Shown: positions 1 through 6,188 of the stretch, in pieces
How positions within the stretch are numbered: position 1 is the first letter of the stretch
How the letters are laid out: each line of letters opens with the position of its first letter
Assembly: GCA_030612225.1 (NCBI GenBank)
Contig: JAUWOH010000075.1
Span: 1-10,997 of the forward strand
From: Desulfobacteraceae bacterium
Lineage (GTDB): Bacteria; Desulfobacterota; Desulfobacteria; Desulfobacterales; JAUWMJ01
DNA length: 10,997 nt
Reading direction: 5' to 3'
Program-made: the position numbers and the translations under genes
The notes under the pieces: model-generated
Seen by the model: the letters and a program-made list of their open reading frames with translations, nothing else
Told to the model about the DNA's origin: nothing
The model's database searches: none

Positions 1-126
1 GCAGAAATTGATGATATCATGTACAGGCTTTATGTAATCGACAAAGTTAGAAAAGGCAGGGAAGCTGTTAGACAGGGTGATACCGTGTCTGCTGAGGAAT
101 TACAAAAGGAAATTGAATCATGGTAA
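1..126 (+). CDS. Antitoxin of a ParE-type toxin-antitoxin pair (C-terminal part only)
   Basis: The open frame runs in from the left edge of the window and ends in TAA at 124-126; 41 codons are visible. The tail contains YRLYVIDKVRKGREAVRQG and then VSAEELQKEIESW. A short helical segment followed by a '(G)xxxVSxEEL...W' end is typical of the toxin-binding tail of small Phd/YefM-like or ParD-like antitoxins. The DNA-binding N-terminus, which would decide the family, is outside the window. It overlaps the toxin start by 7 bases, the usual coupled arrangement in which antitoxin is made first. By analogy it should neutralise the toxin and repress the operon. Antitoxin identity rests mainly on position and tail character; the exact family is not settled. 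Confidence 0.7.
   Translation, partial: AEIDDIMYRLYVIDKVRKGREAVRQGDTVSAEELQKEIESW
106..110 (+). promoter_or_regulatory. Ribosome binding site of the ParE-family toxin
   Basis: AAGGA lies 9 bases before the ATG at 120, inside the last codons of the antitoxin. It supports the start at 120 and translation coupled to the antitoxin. Confidence 0.55.
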
Positions 127-422
127 GGTGGTCTGCCCCTGCCAAAAAGGATCTGAGGCAAATTTATGACTACATTGTCAGGGACTCTAAATATTATGCA
201 AAAAATGTTGTGCAGAATATTGTAGCAAGGTCTGAGAGCCTTAAAAAGTTCCCTGAAATAGGCAGGATCGTACCAGAGACAGACGATTCGAATGTGAGAG
301 AATTGTTCATATATTCCTATCGGCTCATTTATGAAATACTACCAGATGGAATTGTGATCCTTGCCATTATTCACGGCAAACGTGATCTTTCAATAATCGA
401 CAGGAGTGAATTAAGCCGATAG
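120..422 (+). CDS. ParE/RelE-family toxin of a type II toxin-antitoxin system
   Basis: This 100-residue protein has the full layout of the ParE/RelE toxin fold. An N-terminal strand (VRWSAPAKKDL) is followed by two helices (about residues 9-42), the FPEIGR turn at 44-49, then RELFIYSYRLIYEI at 60-73 and the closing strand with HGKRDL at 85-90. The FPxxGR and final H-x-(K/R)-R-(D) elements are characteristic of the ParE branch, whose studied members poison DNA gyrase; RelE-branch members cut mRNA at the ribosome. Which target applies here cannot be read from sequence. Length is normal and the frame is intact. The start overlaps the upstream antitoxin, as expected for the pair. Confidence 0.88.
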   Translation: MVRWSAPAKKDLRQIYDYIVRDSKYYAKNVVQNIVARSESLKKFPEIGRIVPETDDSNVRELFIYSYRLIYEILPDGIVILAIIHGKRDLSIIDRSELSR

Positions 423-436
423 AAACTCCAGTAACC

Positions 437-441
437 GGAAG
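437..441 (+). promoter_or_regulatory. Possible ribosome binding site of the DprA-like gene
   Basis: GGAAG sits 4 bases before the ATG at 446. The spacing is short, but it is the only purine-rich block in the 23-base gap after the toxin gene. Confidence 0.35.
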
Positions 442-445
442 CCTT

Positions 446-1099
446 ATGCTGAAAACGGTTAATCTCAATAAAAGCAATCCGAATTATCCACATGCCTTAA
501 AAAATCATTTGGGAGATGATACCCCGCAGAGCATTGCCTTACTTGGAAATCCTGACATTCTCAATCACCAGTCCGTGGCCTTATTCTGCTCAGTGAAATG
601 CCCCGGCACACTGATACTGCATACCTATGATATGGTCCAGATCTTGAGAGAAACCGGCATGACAGTCATTGGCGGATTTCACTCGCCGATGGAACATGAA
701 TGCCTGACAATCCTGTTGCGTGGCAAACAACCAGTTATCGTCTGCCCGGCACGAAGCATTGAAGGAATGCGAATAAAAGCGGAATTCAAAAAGCCCCTTG
801 AGGACGGACGCCTCCTTATTCTGTCACCCTTCAAAGAGAATCAACGCTGGCCTACCGTCAAAACAACCCAATACAGGAATCTATTTACAGCCGCATTATC
901 CAGTGTCGTTTTTGTAACTTACGCAGAACCCTCCGGCAAGACAGAAGAATTCTGCCAGGAAATTCTATCATGGCAAAAACCCCTCTACACATTCGACAGC
1001 GACTTCAACAAAAACATTATAAATATGGGAGCACGCCCGGTAAAACCAGAGAATGTTTCTGAGTGGGCAAATATTTTGGCAGCAAATGTTGATAAATAA
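446..1099 (+). CDS. DprA-like Rossmann-fold protein (DNA-processing protein A family)
   Basis: This 217-residue protein resembles the central Rossmann domain of DprA/Smf. SIALLGNPDIL at 29-39 and FCSVKCPG at 47-54 take the place of the DprA 'VGSR' opening. GGFHSPME at 76-83 corresponds to the 'SGLAxGID' loop, CPARSIEGMR at 100-109 follows the next strand, LLILSPF at 123-129 matches the 'liSE.p' strand, and YRN (143-145) with EPSGKT (161-166) match the 'RNRiIa...EA..SGs' region. Classical DprA loads RecA onto incoming single-stranded DNA during transformation. This protein lacks the N-terminal SAM-like and C-terminal winged-helix domains and its loop residues are altered, so it is a divergent single-domain relative and competence should not be assumed. 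It lies 23 bases after the toxin gene and may be cotranscribed. Its stop TAA shares a base with a following ATG. Confidence 0.75.
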   Translation: MLKTVNLNKSNPNYPHALKNHLGDDTPQSIALLGNPDILNHQSVALFCSVKCPGTLILHTYDMVQILRETGMTVIGGFHSPMEHECLTILLRGKQPVIVCPARSIEGMRIKAEFKKPLEDGRLLILSPFKENQRWPTVKTTQYRNLFTAALSSVVFVTYAEPSGKTEEFCQEILSWQKPLYTFDSDFNKNIINMGARPVKPENVSEWANILAANVDK

Positions 1100-1203
1100 T
1101 GGGAAGGCGAACCACATCTGAATACAAAACCATAGGTGTCTCAGATGTTTTTAGAATGCTTAAAAGGTTTGAAAAACATCATAAGACAGAAAAAATTGAT
1201 TGA
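1099..1203 (+). CDS. Tiny ORF coupled to the DprA-like gene, possibly a remnant
   Basis: ATG at 1099 uses the last A of the preceding stop codon (TAATG), so it is placed for translational coupling. It encodes 34 residues, basic at both ends, beginning MGRRTTSEYKTIGVSDVFRM, and stops at TGA 1201-1203. The same frame then stays open for another 50 codons to TGA 1354-1356, with fairly protein-like text at first (ESYYKVLHSTERKRYLLRSW). This could be a genuine small protein or the start of a longer gene broken by the TGA. I recognise no family. The coupled start supports translation; function is unknown. Confidence 0.35.
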   Translation: MGRRTTSEYKTIGVSDVFRMLKRFEKHHKTEKID

Positions 1204-1417
1204 GAATCCTACTATAAAGTTCTTCATAGTACTGAACGTAAACGTTATTTATTAAGAAGCTGGCAAATTGAAAATATGATGGCTTCGACTTGGCTATCTA
1301 AGATAAAATTTCTGAGTATATCTTATTGTATTACTAAAATGCTTATGATATTGTGAAATTACTTAAGTGTATATTTTATCCATAGAGTGATAACCTGATA
1401 GCAATTCAAGAATCATT
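1204..1417 (+). other. AT-rich stretch without a clear gene, probably containing the promoter of the next operon
   Basis: No complete ORF of convincing composition lies here. The first 150 bases continue the frame of the tiny upstream ORF past its TGA and may be decayed coding DNA. A weak promoter-like pair is present: TTGTGA at 1351-1356 with either TATTTT at 1372-1377 (15-base spacer) or TTTTAT at 1374-1379 (17-base spacer). ACTTAAGT at 1361-1368 is a perfect palindrome between these boxes and could be an operator half or chance. No convincing terminator hairpin was found. Confidence 0.3.
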
Positions 1418-2242
1418 ATGGAAAAGCATATGAACCATAAAAACAGTCTCCCCGCCTATATGAAACCACCTGTCATTGAAGTTGTGTGCGGCATCGCCTT
1501 TAAAAAAATTGAGCACTTTAAAGCGCCACATTTAGGTTTGTTTTGGCAAAAACTGCGTGGCGATTATCCTACGTGCCAGCATGCTCCGCCTTTAGGATTT
1601 CCCCCTGAACCATCTGAATCGGCAGTCGAGTTCGAGTTACCTTTACCACGACTTTGGTTTATCAATGAAAAAGAGAATGGACTTATTCAACTACAGAACA
1701 ATAGATTTTTATATAATTGGCGAAAGATGCACCAGGACGAATCCTACCCGCACTATCGAACAGTTATAAAGGCCTTCAAAACCAACTTCGATATATTTAC
1801 AAAATTCCTTGAAGAAGAAAACCTAGGGCAGTTAAATCCTGCTGATTGTGAGTTAACTTATATTAATCATATCTTAAAAGGGGAGGGCTGGGAATCGTGT
1901 GCCTGCATTCATGATGTTCTACCAGATCTTGAGTGGCGGTTGGATAATAACAGGTTTCTCCCTAAACCTCGCCATATAGGATGGCAGGCTTCATTTGCCT
2001 TGCCGGAAGATAAAGGACAGCTACATGTTAAACTTGAGCAAGCAACGCGAAAAATTGACAATCGACCTATGTTCATACTTGAGATTTCAGCTCGGGGACT
2101 TGGAGCAGATAAATCTCTAGAGGCAATATGGAATTGGTTTGAGCTTGCCCATAAATGGATTGTTTGTGGCTTTACCGATCTAACCAGTACGAAAATCCAA
2201 ACATCATTTTGGGAGCGATCAGATGACACTCTGGACACATAA
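1418..2242 (+). CDS. TIGR04255 family protein, function unknown
   Basis: This 274-residue protein carries the hallmarks of TIGR04255, a family named for its sporadic distribution. PPVIEVVCGI is at 17-26, PLPRLWF at 75-81, the strongly conserved block LIQLQNNRFLYNWRK at 89-103, YPHY at 110-113, and CELTYINH at 144-151. No catalytic motif or membrane segment is evident, and the family has no established function that I know. Two starts are possible. ATG 1418 has no good ribosome site. ATG 1430, four codons in, has GGAAAA close upstream and would give 270 residues. The last 20 bases overlap the next gene, so the protein is probably made together with the two downstream products and may form a complex with them. 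The family call is firm; the role is unknown. Confidence 0.85.
   Translation: MEKHMNHKNSLPAYMKPPVIEVVCGIAFKKIEHFKAPHLGLFWQKLRGDYPTCQHAPPLGFPPEPSESAVEFELPLPRLWFINEKENGLIQLQNNRFLYNWRKMHQDESYPHYRTVIKAFKTNFDIFTKFLEEENLGQLNPADCELTYINHILKGEGWESCACIHDVLPDLEWRLDNNRFLPKPRHIGWQASFALPEDKGQLHVKLEQATRKIDNRPMFILEISARGLGADKSLEAIWNWFELAHKWIVCGFTDLTSTKIQTSFWERSDDTLDT
2211..2215 (+). promoter_or_regulatory. Ribosome binding site of the second operon gene
   Basis: GGGAG with a 7-base spacer to ATG 2223. It decides that start even though it lies within the end of the TIGR04255 gene, giving a 20-base coding overlap. Confidence 0.6.
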
Positions 2243-2906
2243 TGAAGGTCAGGTTTCCACTTTACAGGACAATGTCGTAGCTTACGAAAAATACTTTGCA
2301 GCTAAGAATCTAACTGCAACACGATTAGGTTCCGTTGACTGGATTGAGTCTCAAACCTGGTTGAAGCGCAGGCTTGTAGACATGCAGCGACGGAAATCGC
2401 CTGTAACGATGAAACCCAGCTTAGAGGATGAAATGTTTTTCGGGCAGGAAAGTCCATTTGACAAACTTGAAGAGCTTTTGAGCAACGATGAGAAAGTTTT
2501 GGAGATAATTTTACATGTGCGAAATCAGTTAAATATAAATTTTTCTAAACAGCTTGCCAACCGCATCAAGTTTCTATTCGATGTTTCCAAAGAAGAATAT
2601 CCTGAAGAAGTCGCTATTTTACCTGAATCATTGAAGAGCTTTGTTGGCTTCCTACAATCAGCAACAAATTTAAGGTATCCCGATGTTGTTTTGTCCCCGT
2701 CAAAAAATATTCGAGCACAATGGCGAACTGGACCTAACCGACATTTTGCTGTGGAATTTCTTCCAACCGGAGATGCTCACTTTGTAATTTTCACACCTGA
2801 TTCAATGCACCCTGATAAAACCATTAGAATATCCGGGCTTGCCTCGGTCGATTCTTTGATGGAAACTGTGCAGCCTCACGGCGTGCTTACATGGTCTTCG
2901 CAATGA
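2223..2906 (+). CDS. Conserved-looking protein of unknown function, partner of the TIGR04255 protein
   Basis: This 227-residue soluble protein has no domain I can name. The middle (about 75-135) is helical, with LEELLSNDEKVLEIILHVRN. The C-terminal third looks like a compact beta domain: PDVVLSPSKNIRAQW (about 153-167), then RHFAVEFLPTGDAHFVIFTP and a closing ISGLASVDSLMETV. The pattern 'W...(8-10)..vEFlp.Gd..fviF' also occurs in small uncharacterised proteins found beside TIGR04255 genes, but I cannot name the family. The start is well supported: GGGAG at 2211-2215 lies 7 bases before ATG 2223, inside the end of the preceding gene. The stop TGA overlaps the next ATG. This three-gene coupling argues for a shared function. 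Confidence 0.8.
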   Translation: MTLWTHNEGQVSTLQDNVVAYEKYFAAKNLTATRLGSVDWIESQTWLKRRLVDMQRRKSPVTMKPSLEDEMFFGQESPFDKLEELLSNDEKVLEIILHVRNQLNINFSKQLANRIKFLFDVSKEEYPEEVAILPESLKSFVGFLQSATNLRYPDVVLSPSKNIRAQWRTGPNRHFAVEFLPTGDAHFVIFTPDSMHPDKTIRISGLASVDSLMETVQPHGVLTWSSQ

Positions 2907-3328
2907 GAGGCGACCCGATACCTGACCGAGATCATATTTCCCGATATTGTTCTGGTATGCATTGCACAGAAAACGGGCAAGTTACCGGAACAGCTTTCCA
3001 ACCCCGCCAGATAGACGATTATTTATCAGTTAATTGGTTGGATTTTTTCCATTTTGCTGATCAGCGAGATAAAATCCGAGAAGTTCGTAAAGTTTTAAGG
3101 TTAAAACTCGGGGCTAATGCGAAAATTGCTGTTTTGAATGTGGGAGAAACAACCAGTTATGTTCGTACTAAGAGCCCAGATGCCTGTAATCTCAGCATGT
3201 TGCATGAACCAGAAGAAGACGATCCGTCCCATAGTGGTATTTATGGGTTCCAATATGATGATCATTTGATTGCTGATCTAATAGCAGAGATGGTTCAAAA
3301 AACCTATCCTGCACGAGAAATAGAATAA
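2903..3328 (+). CDS. Small protein of unknown function, third gene of the TIGR04255 operon
   Basis: I prefer ATG 2903, which forms an ATGA overlap with the preceding stop and gives 141 residues. ATG 2891 in the same frame would add four. The protein begins MRGDPIPDRDHISRYCSGMH and continues with FQPRQIDDYLSVNWLDFF. The elements 'D.(I/V).RyC' and 'F..R..dd.LSVNWLdff' look like a conserved N-terminal signature of small proteins seen beside TIGR04255 members, but no function has been assigned that I know. Cysteines and histidines cluster near the N-terminus (RYCSGMHC) and could bind metal. The later part holds a basic helix (REVRKVLRLKLG) and an acidic turn (EPEEDD). No signal peptide or membrane segment is seen. 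It ends 3 bases before the stop of the opposing glycosyltransferase gene. Confidence 0.8.
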   Translation: MRGDPIPDRDHISRYCSGMHCTENGQVTGTAFQPRQIDDYLSVNWLDFFHFADQRDKIREVRKVLRLKLGANAKIAVLNVGETTSYVRTKSPDACNLSMLHEPEEDDPSHSGIYGFQYDDHLIADLIAEMVQKTYPAREIE

Positions 3329-3331
3329 GAG

Positions 3332-4459
3332 TTATGATGCCAACTTGATTGTTTCATACATTCTTAGATTTACCTCTATATACCGGTCAAATCCGTAAAC
3401 CACTTCATTAGTGTATCGTGAAGAGCCGCCCCACTCATTGATGATTGCGGCAATCTTCTCCTGTGATGCTTCAATATCATCTAAATTCAACCTTATAATC
3501 TGGTTTTTCGACACACCCTTTGTATATTGTGCGTATTCATTAATGTCCGTCTTCTCGTCTGTTATCAATGGGACGCCTGACCAAAGAGCTTCACATACAA
3601 TATTGGAAAAATCTATTATAGAATTGTCCTGTGAAAAATGGAGAAGGTAATCAATCTGACCTAAAAGCTGAGGCACGTTTGCCGGATGAATAAATTTCCT
3701 GAACTCATGAATTTTTAAACCATGAACCTCGGCAAACTTTGAAAACTCTGCAAATCCCCTTCCCTGACCAACGAAGCGCAATGCATGTTCTGCTTCGATA
3801 CCGGCGAAAATATCAACTATTTTGTCTAAGCTTTTGTACTTCCAATAATGATTAATTTTCCCAATATAGGCAAAGGTCGGAATCTTATGCGAAACGATAG
3901 TGGGCTTAAAATATCTTTCGTTGGGAATATATCTTGGAAGCACATAAACATTCGAATTGATGGCTTCAAAAAACCCTCTATTCTGATCATCTGTAATGAT
4001 CGCCGCTGCGTTCTGGATTACATTTCTTAAAAGATGCTCGAACACGCCTTTATTTAAAAACTTGGCCAGATCACTGCCTCCATGCCTTAATATGTAGGGG
4101 ATTCCAGTTATATTTGACAGGAGGTAGCCGACAATCCCATAAGGAATAAGATAATTCGTATCGATAAAATCAATTTGATTGTCATCAATTATTTCCAGGA
4201 ATTTATCTAAAAGCCTTGGGACGTAGAGTTCTGAACAGGGAATGTGCCACGGGATATCGGGCATGACATGATGAACAGTCAGGTTTGCAGGCAGTTCAGG
4301 GAAATTATCATCAATATAATATTCCCCCTCTACACAATTGGCGTTGGTGATTACATGAACCTCAACATCTCTTTCGGCAAGCCCTTTTGCCAACCAATAG
4401 GTTTTGGCTGAAATGCCGCCCTGAATGGGTGGAAATTTGCTGGTCATACATATTTTCAT
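3332..4459 (-). CDS. GT4-family (GT-B fold) glycosyltransferase
   Basis: This 375-residue protein, of normal length for GT4, should transfer a sugar from a nucleotide-sugar donor. The N-terminal Rossmann domain opens with KICMTSKFPPIQGG and a helix, then VEVHVIT, the classic acceptor-side start. RHGGSDLAKFL lies near residue 140. The C-terminal donor domain begins at FAYIGKINHYWKYK and includes LRFVGQGRGF and SNIVCEALWSGVPLI, with the conserved Glu at about 290. The usual first Glu of the EX7E motif is replaced: Ile occupies that position and Asp is next to it, so donor binding may differ. AAGAG just before ATG 4459 supports the start. The first 98 bases overlap the end of the asparagine synthetase gene in another frame. 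Such enzymes commonly build surface polysaccharides, and some glycosylate peptides or lipids; the acceptor is unknown. Confidence 0.9.
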   Translation of the reverse strand: MKICMTSKFPPIQGGISAKTYWLAKGLAERDVEVHVITNANCVEGEYYIDDNFPELPANLTVHHVMPDIPWHIPCSELYVPRLLDKFLEIIDDNQIDFIDTNYLIPYGIVGYLLSNITGIPYILRHGGSDLAKFLNKGVFEHLLRNVIQNAAAIITDDQNRGFFEAINSNVYVLPRYIPNERYFKPTIVSHKIPTFAYIGKINHYWKYKSLDKIVDIFAGIEAEHALRFVGQGRGFAEFSKFAEVHGLKIHEFRKFIHPANVPQLLGQIDYLLHFSQDNSIIDFSNIVCEALWSGVPLITDEKTDINEYAQYTKGVSKNQIIRLNLDDIEASQEKIAAIINEWGGSSRYTNEVVYGFDRYIEVNLRMYETIKLAS

Positions 4460-6188
4460 ATATTCGCTCTTTATAAAAATCGCTTATTGAGAACCCGGGC
4501 TCAAATTGCCCCCTCTTATGAATCATAAAGTAGTAAAAAAGATCGAACATGAGAACATCCATTGCGCTCTTCATATATCCGGCAAAGGGGTGATTACTAA
4601 TACACTCAGCAGGAAGAAGGTTGTTTATTATGTTTACTACTTGAGGTGCAACACGCCCCAATGCCGCCGGCATTCCATACTTCTTCCTGTCTACAATCTC
4701 CAACAGATCGTATTTCTTAAGTAACGGTAAAGCTGCATCTTTAAGAATTTTCTTCGTCATGGTTTTATCAGGGACCTTAAAATCTATCGGAAGAGACAAG
4801 GCAAATTCAGCGATATCATCATAAAGATATGGCGGCCTTGCTTCAAATCCAAAAGAAGAACACGATCTGTCAACACTCCACAAATGGTAATTCGAAAGCC
4901 CTGTCTTTACTAAAATATCAAACAGATTCTTTCGATAAGCCTTTTCATTTTCAGGATATGTGAAAAGCTCGTCTATAATTATTCTTACCTTCGAATCCTT
5001 TGGCAAACCTGAAGCTCTTTGCCTGATTCTGTCAGAGAAACCCAAAGGATGCGTATAAATCCAGTAATACCCGCCGAACAGCTCATCAGCCCCTTCTCCG
5101 GTAAATGCCACCTTGTGGTGTTGGGAAATATGTTTCGAAAGTATTTGAAAGGCAAGGGCACCCTGAATATCGAATACTCCTCCCGCCATAATATTTTCAT
5201 AATGGTATATGAAACTCGGCAATTCATTCAGGTAGTCAGAGGCGGTAACGAAAAACTCGTGATGTTCAGATCCAATAACCCTTGACACTTTTCTGGCATA
5301 GTTGAAATCCGGCGCTTCTTCTGAATCATAAAGGGTATAAGTTTTGATCGGCTTGCCAAGGATCTCATGTGATAAAATAGCCATGAGCGTTGAATCCAGT
5401 CCGCCTGACAAATAGATTCCTTTCTCATAATTTCCATGTCTATGGAATGCGGTGAACGTCTTGAACAGGATATCTGTTAATTGACTAACTGATTCTCGGT
5501 AATCTTTCTTTCCGTTATTTAAATAATAGGCCTGGGGTGTCCTGTAGTATGTTTGTTTTGAGATGTTGCGGCCATCAAAGTTTATAAGCGTGCCGGCGGG
5601 GACCTGACGAATGGCCTTGAGGGGAGTAAGCTCCTCTGAAAATACATATCCGAAAACCGTCAATTCCTCTAATGCGTCAATATCAGGTTTTGCAGGAACG
5701 TCAGGATGCCGCAGCAATGCCTTCATTTCGGAACCAAAGACAAGCCTTTCATCTGCCTGATAATAATAAAGGGGTTTGATACCGAACTTATCACGGGCAA
5801 GCAGGATTTGATCCTGATCGATGATGGCAATCGCAAACATGCCCTTCAGATGTTTCACAAAATCCTTTTTGTATTTTCTGTAAAGCGGAATAATCACTTC
5901 AGAATCGGTATTGGAAGTGAATACGCATCCGTCTTTTAAGAGCTCATTCTTAATTTCTTGATAGTTATAAATCTCTCCGTTAAACAACAGTGCTATCCTA
6001 TTTTTACTGTCTATCAAGGGCAATGTGTCTTCTTTGTTGCTGACGATATTCAGGCCGCACTCTCCCAGAGAGTGGCTTTCAAACAACGTTGTCGAAAAAG
6101 AGTCAGGCCCCCGATGGCGGATAGATTCCAGCATGGTGGTTACTGCCTTCAAATTTTTTTCATTATAAATTCCACAAATTCCGCACAT
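4362..6188 (-). CDS. asnB: Glutamine-hydrolysing asparagine synthetase family protein (AsnB-like)
   Basis: The start at ATG 6188 places the catalytic Cys at position 2 (MCGICGIYN). A longer reading from 6236 would bury it. The protein has 608 residues. The class II glutaminase domain shows RHRGPDS at 24-30, NGEIYNY at 70-76, NTDSEV at 93-98 and RDKFGIKPLYY at 132-142. The synthetase domain has the ATP pyrophosphatase loop SGGLDS at 261-266 and GEGADELFGGY at 364-374. It should use glutamine-derived ammonia to make an amide from an adenylated carboxylate. The Arg that normally precedes 'LSI' in the glutaminase domain (Arg49 of E. coli AsnB, binding the glutamine carboxylate) is Gly45 here. TAATG links it to the QW-repeat gene. 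Its last 98 bases overlap the glycosyltransferase gene. It may act in asparagine or sugar amidation, or on the operon's peptide. Confidence 0.92.
   Translation of the reverse strand: MCGICGIYNEKNLKAVTTMLESIRHRGPDSFSTTLFESHSLGECGLNIVSNKEDTLPLIDSKNRIALLFNGEIYNYQEIKNELLKDGCVFTSNTDSEVIIPLYRKYKKDFVKHLKGMFAIAIIDQDQILLARDKFGIKPLYYYQADERLVFGSEMKALLRHPDVPAKPDIDALEELTVFGYVFSEELTPLKAIRQVPAGTLINFDGRNISKQTYYRTPQAYYLNNGKKDYRESVSQLTDILFKTFTAFHRHGNYEKGIYLSGGLDSTLMAILSHEILGKPIKTYTLYDSEEAPDFNYARKVSRVIGSEHHEFFVTASDYLNELPSFIYHYENIMAGGVFDIQGALAFQILSKHISQHHKVAFTGEGADELFGGYYWIYTHPLGFSDRIRQRASGLPKDSKVRIIIDELFTYPENEKAYRKNLFDILVKTGLSNYHLWSVDRSCSSFGFEARPPYLYDDIAEFALSLPIDFKVPDKTMTKKILKDAALPLLKKYDLLEIVDRKKYGMPAALGRVAPQVVNIINNLLPAECISNHPFAGYMKSAMDVLMFDLFYYFMIHKRGQFEPGFSISDFYKERIYENMYDQQISTHSGRHFSQNLLVGKRACRKRC

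Noticed and set aside
1201..1203. TGA read as selenocysteine, joining two open halves
   Set aside because: No Sec insertion hairpin is recognisable after it, and the extended translation matches no selenoprotein I know; a nonsense change or plain intergenic DNA is simpler.
1909..2238. 110-codon open frame on the minus strand within the TIGR04255 gene
   Set aside because: It is antisense to a well-supported gene, and its translation is rich in Ser, Arg and Cys with no domain character.
4985..5437. Open frames on both strands inside asnB
   Set aside because: The asnB frame carries all family motifs without a break here; the others are by-products of its codon use.
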